A DNA stretch of 64,000 nucleotides from Pohlia nutans (taxonomy: Eukaryota; Streptophyta; Bryopsida; Bryales; Mniaceae). The stretch covers positions 32,579,811-32,643,810 of the forward strand of contig CM040085.1 of assembly GCA_022496805.1 (NCBI GenBank), in the 5' to 3' direction. A program made the translations under genes and the position numbers. The notes beneath the pieces are model-generated. The model saw nothing but the letters and a program-made list of their open reading frames with translations. It made no database searches and was not told the DNA's origin. This document shows, in pieces, positions 38,059-49,284 of this stretch (positions are counted from its first letter, which is position 1; each line of letters opens with the position of its first letter).

Positions 38059-40011
38059 CAATATGCCAATCAAGACATCTGGCTCGACTTCCAAGCCATG
38101 GAGCTTCTCGCAAAAGACGCTGAAATTCCACCACAAGAATTCAACATGTCAATTTGAGAGATGATCAAGAGAGGATACAAAGAAATCGAAGCAATCGAAG
38201 CACATATAGCCAGAGTCTCTTTTCCCATAATCCTATAGTAGAAATGGCCAAGTTCAAGAAAAGACGGCCAATCTAGACATCACTACCACCTTACGCAAGT
38301 CCCCTCAGAGGTTGAGGTCAACAATCAGACAGGTTTCGCACTTGTCTCACATTCTCCTGAATTTTGAAAAACCAACAGTTGCATGTAGTAGTCAAGAAAT
38401 TACTGACATGACCAAAGCAAGATTTCAGAAGATGGACATTGAATTGGGAGAACTATGTGAGCCCATTGCACCTCTATGCAACTCAAAAAATGATGCCTAG
38501 AATGGACTTACCCGCGATCACCTCAAGAGACCAGAGTTGGATGGCAACGCCCTGCTTGAAGGCACTCGCATTTTTGCATTGGAGCTAGATGAAGAGACAA
38601 CTATCGCAAAAGTCTCCAGAGGATTTGATAGCCTAGCTACCAACAATGAGCTCACAGTCAAAATTGCAAGTAAGTCACTGTCCAATCTCCCTGCTCACAG
38701 ATTATTCGAGCTGATGGTTTGGGATAGCTTCAAAAGGAACAAAGAATACGAAATTATGTAGGTACTCAAAGGGACAGACCAAAAACACGCATACGTGATA
38801 GCTTCCTCTCCCGACCAGCGTAGCAAGATTATCCGATTCTCCTTGGCAGTTGAAGGTGAATTCATAACGCCAACTCCCACTCGTGAGAAACTTACTACCA
38901 CAGCAATTGCCAGGAAGAACTGCTTAGTTCTAATTGCTAAGAACTTGAACAAAGGCGTCAGCGTAGCACAAGTTGAAGAGGGCCTCAAAACCCTAATTGG
39001 CAAAAAAAATGTTATCAACGTCTACTTCCCAAGAGCAGAAGGTAGGATGTACACGGGAGTTGCGAATGTAGAGCTATTCGACGCACCCATATACAAGAAA
39101 TTCGTCCAGAAAACTCACAAGCTACAAAGCAAGTATGTCCACTTCAACCCACACCCCAGGAGTTTAGACAGGACCATTGCGCCATCGGAGGAGGCATTCC
39201 AGGAGTGGGGCTTCAAAGATCTTAACACCACGCTAGCAAGCACTGTAGAAGCTCTAGAAAATGCAACGGCGACCCCGAAGCAACGAACAGCAGCCACAGC
39301 AAGGGCTCAGCCAGGGGCGAAGTCTCAGCCTTAGTAAAAACACCATATTCATTATAATGGGAAAATTCCATGATTTTGGGAAAATACAGTTTAGGTCGAG
39401 TCGACCTAAATTGTACCCACTGAGTGGGTACTTCACTGAATCTGGACAGAACAACCAATCGTCGAAATTTTCAAATGGTCATAACTTACTCAAATTTTGT
39501 CCAAATTGGACATATGAGATGTTTTTTAACATCTGCTTTTTTTGTAGATGTCAAATAACACCTCATATGCTCATTTTGGACAAAATTTGAGTAAGTTATG
39601 GCCTTTCGAAAATTTCGATGATTAGTTGTTTTGTCCAATTTCAGTGAAGTACCCACTTAGTGGGTACAATTTAGGTCGACTTGACCTAAACTGTCATTAA
39701 ATTGGGAGACTGGAAATCTCCCAAAATAACGAATATGGTGTTTAAAGGATGCCATAGCCGCAGGTATGCAGACTTTGAAATTGGAGCTCAAAGCCGACAT
39801 GCAGTCCATGCATGAAGATATCCTGGCCAAATCCCATACATATACATATATTATGACGCAGGTTCTGAGGAGCAAAATAGAAGGGCAATTTGACACCATA
39901 GACAATCAGTTCAAAGCCTTGATGGAGTCCTTGTCCAACACCAGAAAGCTGATTCATGACACATCCCAATATCTAGCACTGCCACCACCAGCACCTAGGC
40001 ACTCAAACTAA
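38059..40011 (+). pseudogene. LINE ORF1-like remnant with nested MITE
   Basis: Pieces in changing frames encode NQDIWLDFQAMELLAKDA (38,070), then ELDEETTIAKVSRGFDSL (38,584), then after an in-frame TAG at 38,759 a 180-codon block with CLVLIAKNLNKGVSVAQVEE and LKTLIGKKNVINVYFPRAEG. That block has the alternating beta/alpha feel of an RNA-binding fold. The frame stops at 39,334 next to a foldback MITE. A coiled-coil-like C-terminus (MQTLKLELKADMQSMHEDI) resumes at 39,766 and ends at 40,011. In LINEs ORF1 binds element RNA. I recognise the position and style, not a named family. Confidence 0.5.
39338..39743. mobile_element. Foldback MITE inside LINE ORF1, 406 bp
   Basis: The ends AAACACCATATTCATTAT and ATAACGAATATGGTGTTT pair. 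Inside, CAGTTTAGGTCGAGTCGACC / GGTCGACTTGACCTAAACTG, GTACCCACTGAGTGGGTACT / AAGTACCCACTTAGTGGGTAC and TTACTCAAATTTTGTCCAAA / TTTGGACAAAATTTGAGTAA pair in turn, making the whole element a long stem. It splits the ORF1 reading frame. Confidence 0.85.
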
Positions 40012-40053
40012 TAGTGCCAAAAAATCACACAAGACAGGGCACCTCACCACAAC

Positions 40054-40333
40054 TACCGTAGTAGGAAGGCAGGGTCGGCACTTTGGTGTCGAATAATTAA
40101 TAAAAGTTCAAAAAGTAGGGGTCGGCACTTTCAAAAATAATTATTAAAAATTCGGCTATTAATAACTAACATTAAATTTTACTAGTAGCTAAACATTTTC
40201 TTTTGTTTTTTGTCTACAATTTTTGTTGACTTTATTTTTGTTGATTTCGACAAAACACTTGATAAATTTATTTATTTTTCCGGCATTTTTTTGGGGAATT
40301 ATTTTCTGCCGACCCTGCCTTCCTACTACGGTA
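40054..40333. mobile_element. GGCAGGGTCGGCA-type MITE, copy 2 (inverted)
   Basis: The ends TACCGTAGTAGGAAGGCAGG and CCTGCCTTCCTACTACGGTA are inverted repeats. The interior (CGACAAAACACTTGATAAAT, GGCATTTTTTTGGGGAATTA) matches 23,726-24,110 in reverse complement. It is about 100 bp shorter than copy 1. Confidence 0.85.
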
Positions 40334-41552
40334 TACCACATAGTATTTTCAATACTATCAAAAAACACAAAAAAGAAGAAAAAAGCAACAAAAATACATA
40401 CAAAATATATACTCATTCTTCTAGCACCTATTACACCAAATAAAAAATTATTTTCAATACTACCAAACAAAAAAGGAAAAAACATCCAAAAACCAAAAAA
40501 TAATAATAAAAACAATAAAAATACAAAATATCAAACAAAAAACTCCCCAAAAACAACAACAATAACAAAAACCTTAACCACAACCCAAAACCTCCAACAA
40601 CATAAAACCAAAACAAAAAAGTGATGACATCCAATAATAATAAAGAAATAGATAAAAAAGAGACATACCACCAACCTAAAAGAAGACCAAAATCCAACCA
40701 AACTAAATTGCCTGAGAAAATAAACACAAGAAAAAAAAAATAACACAAAGTCAAAAACCAATGAATCACCTACATTATTACACACTAAAAACCAAAAACC
40801 AAAATATACACTCCATGGCAAAAAACCAACTCTAATATGTGAAAACTTTGTAAACAATCCTGGCCCCATACTCACCCTAATATTTAGCTTCCCCCCCCCC
40901 CCCCCGTACAAAACACCACACTCGTATCCATCAAAAAGAAAACTTCAATATCAACCAAAAACCCACAAACTCAAAACACCCCTAACACAAACAATAAACC
41001 CACCTATACTTATCATAAAAAAAAACCCTATTAAAATGTGGAGACATAGAAAGCAATCCGGGACCTAGACCCACCCTACTTTCCAACCACCCCCAAATAC
41101 ACTTAGAAAAACAAAAGACATACTTTTACAATAAAACTACACAAATAAAACCAGAATATAGGCACATACTCGAAACATTCATACCATATCTATACCATAC
41201 ACAAACTATTAACATAAACCCACATTTACTACAATTCTACAAAAATCACAACTATTGTCCACAAAGCTACACATTCTATGCAATTCTAATTACACTTGCC
41301 CCTATACCAACACAATGCAACCAACTAATTACAGAAAATTCCACCCAATGGACAACAAGTTTAATAAGAAAATTATTAGAATGGTCAAACCTCATACCCA
41401 CTGAGTAGCACAAAATAATAAACTTCCACTTAAAAAATTCACACATCACCAACCCACTGGAAAGCATTCAAAAATAACTTTACTCCTTTATAACCAACGA
41501 ACAACCTAACCTAACAACAATACAAAACAAATTTCCCTACCTCCCCGATCAA
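40334..41552. other. A-rich LINE spacer
   Basis: The + strand is strongly A- and C-rich (many AAAACC, CCAAAA runs, a C15 tract near 40,890). Opposite-strand open frames here are phenylalanine/valine-rich low-complexity shadows. Probably the spacer between LINE ORF1 and ORF2 or a diverged ORF2 upstream part. Confidence 0.5.
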
Positions 41553-41649
41553 ATGATCCAAGAAGCCCTAAAATGCCTACAACCTATACCAAACTATACG
41601 CACCCTAATCCCATACATAATCACCCACCCATAAATCTCCAAAACATCC

Positions 41650-41979
41650 CCTATACAAATCCACCCACGAAAATAATATCATGGAATTGCGGTACACTAA
41701 ACACCGCATTACCAGGACTACAATCATTAGCAAATAAACCCACTCCACATCCATAATAGCCATCCAAGAAACAAGACTCACAGCATCCAAATCCACCAAA
41801 TACTTACAAAGATTATTCCCACAATACAAAATGATATTCAACAACACAAATACAAGCACCCAAATCCGCAAAATCCATGGACAACCATACATAAACCCCA
41901 AAGGAGGATTATTAATTCTAATACATCAAAATTATGCATTCCCGAGAAATATCACCAAAACCTCCCTTACCACAAATAT
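41650..41979 (+). pseudogene. LINE ORF2 endonuclease domain, N-terminal fragment
   Basis: KIISWNCGTLNTALPGLQSL is the first strand of the APE-type endonuclease. After a frameshift near 41,746, IIAIQETRLTASKSTKYLQ carries the catalytic-type QE motif. Then PKGGLLILIHQNYAFPRNI is the next strand. The frame is cut by element A; the continuation (SPYLQIIKIANTPLSTYFLI, HLYMPTHIEDTTLIPII) is found at about 56,285-56,400. The frameshift and later stops show that it is inactive. Confidence 0.75.
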
Positions 41980-42281
41980 GGGAAATGCTAGTATGTGAGC
42001 AGTGAGCAGTGAGCAGAAATTTAGGGAAAAATTTCAGGGTGTAGGATTTTGAAGTACCTCCTATTACCGCGGTTTTAGGGTGTAATTAATGAATATTTCT
42101 GAAATATTGTTTAGGAAAAGGACCTATAGCCGTGGATTTAGGGGTGTATGTTTAGAGTTGTTAATGGAATTTTCTAGCTTCAAACATTGAAAACTCGTTA
42201 CAGAATCTAAAGAGAATGCATTCAAAGTCGTTATAGAATCAAGAAATGATGGGGAAATAAATAAATACTCAAACCGTACAA

Positions 42282-43925
42282 TCAAGGTGAATCTGCGTCA
42301 GATTCAATAGCACTCACATCGACATATGAGAGCACACGTGGATCATAGTGTCGACGCGGTGTGGAAAAACATAAAGAACTACTAGGACTAGCATTTGCAA
42401 ATGATGTTGCTAGTGCTTCGGCATACACTGGTAGTCCTTGAGGGGAACTATCAGGACTAACCAAACTTTGCAAGGACTGTCTAAGGTTTAAACGGCGCCG
42501 TTGTAGTGGTTTAGCGCTTGTCAAACTGCAAATCAAAGAACGGTTGAAATATTAGAAAACGTATAGAGATGTAGATGTACTAACCAGTATTTGCAATTTG
42601 CATTAAATAACCAATCAAACTTACTCACATGTAGCTTCAAGGGGCTCGTCACAAACAGTCTCATCATCGGAATCAGGAAGCTGGATGAAAGCCGTGTCAG
42701 GTGGCGCTGTACGGGTCTGAGAAGCAACGAGGGGCTTCAAGACCTCAGCAAATAGCTTTGAATCACTTTCAAGAGCTAGAATGTGACGGTTGCAAGCCCT
42801 AGCTGCACGGATAGACGCACCTGCACAACAGAGCAGAAAAGGTTTATTAGAAACAAAGGGTAAAAATCACATGATATTGAATGTGCAATTCATTCAATAA
42901 AAATAAAATTACCTGTGGATGCAGTGAGGTCTGCCACGATACCATTAGCTGGAGTTAGTCCATACACAAACAACTTCATCAGAACCTCAGATTTCTCTTT
43001 GGGACCACGCCATGGTTTGCCTGTGTCCTTCCTCAATAGCTGTGACTCCAACGTCACAACGTTGAAAAGAACGTCATCACACGCTAAGTCAACCTGGGGA
43101 ATAGAGGGGTCTTTAGCGATAAGTAGAGGAGGTGGCTGCCTTGCCGCCGTAGAGGGAACATCACGGACGAGAAGAACCGCCTTGAACTTCAAAGTCTATA
43201 AAAAAAACAATGAATATTAATACATAGAAGGTCATATTAAAGAACATGTGCAAAAATTAAAAAATTGAAGAAAATTAAAAAATGTAGAGGAGCTCACATT
43301 TTTGGAGGGATGGAGCGGGTTTGCTAGATGGAGGTAGTTGATGATAGTCCACTCATCAACTACTTTCATCTTATAGTTTTTAAAGTAGGACATTACTTCT
43401 TTTTTTACAATGGGACTGTCGGGATAAAAAAGGAGAAATGCACCATCGTCATGGAGATATGCATATGCAAACCCCATGGTCACTTTCAGAAAACCCTCAA
43501 GGCTCTCATTCCAATTAGGAACCTGAGATGGAGGGTCAGAAACACCGGGGACCCTCAACCCATCTTGATACTCTGCAATGACTAGATCAACCCCCGGTTT
43601 CTCTACAACCTTACCATCAAAGAAAAGCTGTCTAGAGGCACCAACCTGTGTGACAATGAAGAAACATAGAGAACACAGCTAAACTCATAACGTCATTCTT
43701 CAGATATGGCCGCACGATAGGGAGAGATACCATCCTGCACAAGGAAATGTTAAGTTTGGATTTATTTCGAGGCTGGAATCTCAGTTTTTCTAAACGAGAG
43801 GAGGAATTTCCAGTCTCCCTCTTCAAAATGTCGTGAATTTGACATTCCATTTCGCTTCTTGAAATCGGCAATTCTAAAGACTCCATAATCTTGCCAAGCT
43901 CTGAGCAAATGAAACAAACCAACAA
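42282..43925 (-). CDS. Transposon-borne N4/N6 methyltransferase-like protein (element A)
   Basis: Minus-strand exons run from about 43,925 to 42,282 with GT..AG junctions. Order of motifs: a strand where the DPPY motif is expected (VDLVIAEYQDG), then FAYAYLHDDGAFLLFYPDS (the LK-GG strand), then KPWRGPKEKSEVLMKLF (motif X-like), GIVADLTASTG (AdoMet loop, motif I) and ASIRAARACNRHILALESD (the acid that binds AdoMet ribose). Motif IV before motif I is the order of beta-class amino methyltransferases (PF01555-like, DNA N4C/N6A). DPPY itself is replaced (AEYQ), so the target base or activity is uncertain. The tail has acidic residues (LPDSDDETVCDE) and DPRVLSYVDVSAIESD, shared with the element B copy. 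No internal stop is seen in the exons I traced, but the N-terminus is poorly defined and may be truncated. Confidence 0.6.
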
Positions 43926-44124
43926 ACCTCCACATTAGTTAAACCCCTTTTTAAAAATAAAATCAAACACTTAACCTTCAAAGAATCAAAGCATGGCACC
44001 AAGAGTGAATCTCACATAATTTTAAACAATAAACACTGAAGTACATAACCCATTCAAACTTATTCAATTAGCATATTTAAGCATTAACATGCACATATAT
44101 TATGGCAATGAAAGTGAGAGTATA

Positions 44125-44205
44125 AGACTGGATTCTGAAAATTTAGATTCAAATGGGGCCAAATCTTATATCACCAGGTTCAGTGAAGAACGTTGCATGT
44201 GTACC
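44125..44205. mobile_element. 240-bp TTAA MITE family, fragment
   Basis: GGGGCCAAATCTTATATCAC and CAGTGAAGAACGTTGCATGT match the core of the family. The termini are missing. Confidence 0.6.
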
Positions 44206-44449
44206 CTATAAAGCCTTTGTGTGCAGCTAATTGGACGACAGTGCGTGTAAGACTAATACTTGTCACTCCTGCATGCACAAAATGGAGAGTTAATTGACAA
44301 TTCACAACTATCTATTAATACATCAGTCAATCGAGCCAAATTTCACCCGCAACTGTCTATTTCACCCGCAACTGTCTATTAACACATGAGCCAGATTTCA
44401 CCCACAAGTATGAGCTCAGTACTAGCAAAAAAAAAAGCACCAGACCAAT

Positions 44450-44665
44450 GCTGGTACCGGCAGTGCGGAATCAAGGGTTCAGGGATTATCGGAGGGGCGG
44501 TTTTAGGCCAATGCCGGTAACGGCAGTGCTCACGGTGGTACCGGCAGTGCTCACGGTGGTAACGGCACTGCTCACGGTTGTAACGGTAGTGCTCACGGTT
44601 GTAACGGCAGTGCTCACGGTTGTAACGGCAGTGCTCACAGTGGAACCGGCAGTGCTCAATATCGT
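44450..44665. repeat. 18-bp tandem array GGTAACGGCAGTGCTCAC
   Basis: About nine units of GGTRACGGCAGTGCTCAC, with small changes, run head to tail from about 44,505 to 44,660. They create long VLTVVTA-type open frames on one strand and STAVTTV-type on the other. These frames are by-products of the repeat. The array is inside element A. Confidence 0.85.
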
Positions 44666-45039
44666 GCGGCAGCATTCAAGATTCCGGCAGCATTCAAGAT
44701 TCAAAGTTCCTTTACTACACTCACTTGGAATCAATCCATCGAACGCTGGCTTGCATAGCTGGCTTCCGGTTTCCGCTGGCTTCCATCGAACGCATTGACT
44801 CGCACTGACTCCTAGCACGCACTGACTCGCACTGACCGACGCCAAACACGCAACGACTCGCCACCAACTGAGAGAGAGGGAAGCCAGTGAGAGAGAGAGA
44901 GGGAACCCTAGGAAAACGAGTGCCGGTACCGGCAGTACCTTTCGAGGTCATCAATCTAGATCCGAAATGCCAGCAAACTCCATGGATTTATGGACAGTCC
45001 ACAGGGACCCAACGCCTGCTCCGGAGATTCCACGCAACC

Positions 45040-45430
45040 TCGCCTGCTCCGGAGATTTTGAGACAGCTCAGAGTCGACCAGCTCAGAGTCAGATAGAGAC
45101 AAAATGACGTGAGCCAGCTCCGGAGATTCAGAGTCGACAGCTCAGAGTCGACAACTCAGAGTTCGGAGATTCAGATAGAGACAAAATGTCGTGAGCCAGC
45201 TCCGGAGATTCAGTTAGAGACAGCTCCGGAGATTCAGAGCTTCAGGGACCCGGTTTAGCGATTTAGAGTTCCAATCTGAGCACGAGGACAAACGAGCACG
45301 AGGCAACCATGCTTCCAATCTGAGCACGAGGACAAACGAGCACGAGGACAAACGAGCACGAGGCAACCATGCTTCCAATCTGATCACGAGGACAAACGAG
45401 CACGAGCACGAGGCAACCATGCTTCCAATC
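45040..45430. repeat. GC-rich short tandem repeats (CTCCGGAGATTC, GAGCACGAGG)
   Basis: CAGCTCCGGAGATTCAGAG and AGCTCAGAGTCGAC recur between 45,040 and 45,240. GAGCACGAGGACAAAC and GCAACCATGCTTCCAATCTG recur from 45,280 to 45,430. Unit lengths are irregular. No gene is seen. Confidence 0.7.
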
Positions 45431-45764
45431 TCGGGGGGGTCAGTGTGTTAAAAAGTTAAAGATATAGGTGCGAACAACAACTATTTTATAGGGGGGTATT
45501 ACTTGTTTTTTTGGTTTTTTTTTCACATGCTATCATTATGTAATTTTCTACTTTGGTTTCATAGAAAAGGGGCTTGCATTACTTATAATTCCAAATTACC
45601 TATTATTCCATACTCTATAGTACTTTAAAGATGTCCAGTGCCATTTTTGATACCCTATATTACCTCTAAGTCCATTTATAATATTTTGTTCCCATGTTTT
45701 TAAAATACCCTATCATTTGTTCGCACGTATATTGCTACTCCAACATATCACTACACCCCCCGAG
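45430..45764. mobile_element. 335-bp MITE with 8-bp target duplication, copy 2
   Basis: Same length and orientation as 36,510-36,844, with only a handful of base differences. The target CTTCCAAT is duplicated exactly at 45,422-45,429 and 45,765-45,772. It is inserted within the repeat region of element A. Confidence 0.92.
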
Positions 45765-46239
45765 CTTCCAATCTGAGCACCCGAGCTTCCAATTTGAGAT
45801 CCACGCAACCCTGAGATGCATGCAGCCTGGCCGCGCATGAGATCCACGCAGCCTGGCACGAGGACAATGGAAATTTATGCTTCCAAATCTGAGCCGTGTA
45901 CTAGCGCCCTCGTGAATCACATGAGCTGCCCCCCAGGAGTACTGCCGGTACCGGCACTTCTCTCAAAGACCTCATTCTTGATCTCACAACACCTTGAAAA
46001 ACCACTGCCGGTACCGGCACTGGTTCTGCTCATGAGAAATTACTTCATTAGATTCATGAGATTCTTACGGCTTAACTGAATTTTTTTACCTTACATGATG
46101 AATCCTTTGCAGTGAACGACGACACAGTGCTTAGATTGTAACTCAAGTCTTTTACTATAATTTTTAAATTTAAATTCCTTTGCTTGAGAAATTCAAATAA
46201 ATTGAATACAAGGTAAGGTGGAGGTCCAGCCAAGGTAAG

Positions 46240-46870
46240 TTAAAAAATTTCACTAAAATGTAATGAAATTTGAATAACATGCTCAATGAGGTGGTATGGT
46301 TTCGATTATTTGAATCTACCGATTTTGGAAAATCATGTTTGAGGTCTCACTTTTTGAACTAAGAATAAAACTTGACATGAACCGATTGTGTTATTTTAAA
46401 AAAAATCATCTGTCCGGATCTCATCTAGATTGGACAGTTTTCATCCACCAAAATTACTCTTGGTTCTTGTGCAAGTTGAAAATTCTTTGAACGGTTTCGA
46501 TCTTCAAAATAGGTTAGTATGATTTTTAGAAAAATAACACAATTGGTTTATGTCAAGTTTCATTCTTAGTTCAAAAAGTGAGACCTCAAACATGATTTAC
46601 CAAAATAGGTAAAATCAAATAATGGAAACCATACCATCTTGTAGGGCATGTTATTCCAATTTCATTACATTTTTGAGAATTTCAAGAGAAAACCTTTTAA
46701 AATTAAATTAAAAATATAAATAAAAATATGATGCATCCAACCATCCAGACGTGATCTTCACATTGACATTTACAAGCTTAATTTGTACATCTACTCCATT
46801 TTAGGGTTTTATCAAACATTTTATAGCGCATCTTTGAAAACAATGTTGAATTGGGACGTTAAAGGGTTAA
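46240..46870. mobile_element. Inverted copy of TTAA element chain 1a, with foldback core
   Basis: It ends GACGTTAAAGGGTTAA at 46,870. The text from 46,740 inward (TCTTCACATTGACATTTAC, CTACTCCATTTTAGGG) is the complement of 9,256-9,380. Its interior is also a long stem: 46,245-46,415 pairs with 46,515-46,690 (GAGGTCTCACTTTTTGAACT / AGTTCAAAAAGTGAGACCTC). Confidence 0.7.
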
Positions 46871-47432
46871 GGAATAATGCTGGCCAGGCTAATTCTAAAG
46901 AGATTGCCAAATGGAGGGACCCAAAAACGCAGTGCCGGTACCGGCAGTGCAAAATCACAAGCAAACTTAGAACACAAGGGAACCCAAAAATGCAGTGCCG
47001 GTACCGGCAGTGCAAAATGACTAGCAAACTTAGAACACAAGGGAACCCAAAAACGCAGTGCCGGTACCGGCAGTGCAAAATGACTAGCAAACTTAGAACA
47101 CAAGGAAACCCAAAATTCCAAAAACACAGTGCCGGTACCGGCACTGCAAAATGACTAGCAACACTTAGAACACAAGGGAACCCAAAAACGTAGTGCCGGT
47201 ACCGGCAGTGCAAAATGACTAGCAACACTTAGAACACAAGGGATCCCAAAAAGGCAGTGCCGGTACCGGCAGTGCAAAATGACAAGCAAAACTTAGAACA
47301 CAAGGGAACCCAAAAACGCAGTGCAGGTACCGGCAGTGCAAAATGACTAGCAACACTTAGAACACAGGGGAACCCAAAAACGCAGTGCCGGTACCGGCAG
47401 TCCAAAAAGGCAAGCAAAACTTGAATACAAGG

Positions 47433-48034
47433 AGACCCAAATATGACGAGATTGAGAATTCTCAAGTTCGATTCTGTTGGAGTTTCATTTTGATGTAGCG
47501 ACTGCAATTTTTGGACTCTGGAAGCGTGTAATATACCGTTGGAAAGGTCTTGAGAATACCTTTCGAATGGTATTTATGCGCCCTTGAAATTAAGAAAAAA
47601 GGACTGCCGGTACCGGCAGTTCATTTTGGGGTCTCGAAGCGGCCATGACGAGATTGAGAATTCTCAAGTTCGATTCTGCTAGAGTTTCTTTTCGATGTAA
47701 CGACTGCAATTTTTGGAATCTGGGAGCGTGTAATATACCGTTGGAAAGGTCTTGAGAGTACGTTTTCAATGGTATATTACGCACCCTTGAAATTGTGAAA
47801 AAAGGACTGCCGTTACCGGCAGTCCTTTTTGGGGTCTCGAAGCGGCTTTGACGAGATTGAGATTTTTCTGAAGTTTGATTCTACTGAAGTTTCTTTTCGA
47901 TGTAGCGACTGCAATTTTTGGAATCTGGGAGCGTATAATATACCGTTGGAAAAGTCTTGAGAATACCTTTCCAATGGTATATTATGCGGCCTTGAAATTC
48001 TGAAAAAAGGACTGCAGGTACCGGCAGTTCATTT
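47433..48034. repeat. About 205-bp tandem units, copies 1-3 (copy 4 at 53,682)
   Basis: Units beginning ATGACGAGATTGAGAATTCT or the upstream GGGGTCTCGAAGCGG start near 47,433, 47,630 and 47,831. Each has CGACTGCAATTTTTGGAATC, AATATACCGTTGGAAAGG and a terminal CTGCCGGTACCGGCAGT-type palindrome. A fourth copy at 53,682-53,862 is separated from the third only by the Copia insertion. Confidence 0.85.
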
Positions 48035-48353
48035 TGTTGAAGTAAGATGATTGCGTGGGCTGAAGTTGCTCATAGCCAATGCGAATGAGCTAGTGTAGAT
48101 GATGTGAATGGGCTGAAGTTGCATCTAGTGAAGTAGTAGTAGTTAGATGTAATGAGAATTGGTAGTCCTAAGTGATATGGGCTGACCTTAGTGTAGTAGG
48201 ACTTGAGTATGGGCTGATGTCCCATATGGTATGCCAAGGGGACTCCCTTGGGTGTGCTACTAAAGAAGGGCAGCCCATGAGTAAAGGTTATCTCTTTCCT
48301 ATGCATTCCTTGTGTTTGTGTGAAGCTTTGGCAATCTAATCTAACCTTCAATA
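48035..48353 (+). repeat. Copia 5' LTR (319 bp)
   Basis: Same length as the 3' LTR; visible differences are GAAGTAAGA against GAAGTAGGA and AAAGAAGGG against AAAGAGGGG. Promoter and poly-A functions are expected from the family. Confidence 0.95.
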
Positions 48354-49284
48354 GGTTATGGGCCCACTCATGTGTGTTGCGTGAGTGATAGACTAGATTG
48401 CTCAACGTGTGGAGGTCGTGCGTTAGAGCGCTGATTTTGGAGTTTTGGAGCGTTGATTTTGAGCTTTGGAGGGCTGATTTCGACCTTTGGTGGGCTCACT
48501 TCGACATTGGGAGGTATTACAATCTTCCTATCTTTGTTCTAGGTGTTGGAGGGCTGAATTGCCACTTTGGAGCAATCATTTGGTGATTCGGAGTTTTTGG
48601 AGCACCTTGGAGCATTGTTGGAGTTTATACACGTCCACAAGGGCTGAATTGGAGTTTTGGAGCTTATTCGAGCTTATTCGAGCTTATTGGCTCAATTTGT
48701 ACTCAATTTGTGCACTTGTGATTTTGCAAGGCACTTTTATGGTTTGAGGCTCTAGGGGTGAGTCTACATCTGATTTGAGTATTGCATTACTTGCAAAAGG
48801 GGTTTGAATGTGTTTCATGCCCTTGGAGTGCTCAAAGTTGGAGTTTGGGTTAGTGAATGCACAAGAGGGCTGATTTGATCAACTTTAATGCAATTAGGAT
48901 TTGAAGGGGCTGATTTGGCTCAATTTGCATTGGTTAAGAGTCCTTGGGAGGCACAAGGGTGCCAATTGGGTGCATTACATGTTGTGAGGGACTAGGGTGT
49001 TGATTTGAGTGGATTGGAGCAAAGGAGTGCTCAATTCACTTAGTTAAGGTGTTGCGGTAACATCTTCGGCATTTGCATTAAGAAGCATCACAATTGAGTG
49101 TTGTGAGGTTGATGTGTAGCACAAAGGTGCTGATTTAGTGTTTGGAATTGGTTTGGAGGCATTGGAAGCACATACGTGTGCAATTTGCTTCACAATTCAC
49201 AAAATTGTCAAAAATTCATAAAAACAATTTTTCTTAGTTTTTTAGGGGCTGATTTTTGAGAAGGTACGTACTTGACTCTAGGAA

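Larger units (their letters stand above)
36431..41979 (+). mobile_element. Degraded LINE (non-LTR retrotransposon), 5' portion
   Basis: It comprises a repeated 5' region (about 36,430-36,930), an intact-looking but stop-containing ORF1 (about 38,059-40,011), an A-rich spacer and the start of an endonuclease-type ORF2 (about 41,650-41,979). The ORF2 start (KIISWNCGTLNT, IAIQETR, PKGGLLILIHQNY) is the APE-type endonuclease of LINEs. It is cut at 41,979 by element A and resumes at about 56,285. Three MITEs are nested in it. A reverse transcriptase domain is not in the window. Confidence 0.7.
44920..48030. repeat. Dispersed and tandem TGCCGGTACCGGCA palindromes
   Basis: At least eleven perfect copies of the 14-bp palindrome TGCCGGTACCGGCA, plus three near-copies, lie at about 44,922, 45,943, 46,005, 46,932, 46,996, 47,058, 47,129, 47,193, 47,257, 47,322 (imperfect), 47,385, 47,606, 47,810 (imperfect) and 48,012 (imperfect). 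Those from 46,920 to 47,420 sit in a tandem array of 62-72-bp units (TGACTAGCAAACTTAGAAC between palindromes). The last three sit in about 205-bp units. They could be protein-binding sites of the transposon. Confidence 0.85.

Noticed and set aside
40431..40911. Minus-strand ORFs rich in Phe, Leu and Val that look like membrane proteins
   Set aside because: They are the complement of the A-rich LINE spacer, and composition alone gives this appearance.
44448..44845. Open frames of about 116 and 119 codons with VLTVVTA / STAVTTV repeats
   Set aside because: Produced by the 18-bp tandem array, which is divisible by three, so frames stay open on both strands.
46920..47420. CRISPR-like look of regularly spaced palindromic repeats
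   Set aside because: The material between the palindromes is itself conserved, so there are no unique spacers; the context is a eukaryotic transposon without cas genes.
46783..47507. Repetitive ORFs (HCRYRHCVFGFP-type and GNPKTQCRYRQCK-type)
   Set aside because: By-products of the 62-72-bp tandem array; unit lengths vary and frames are not kept.
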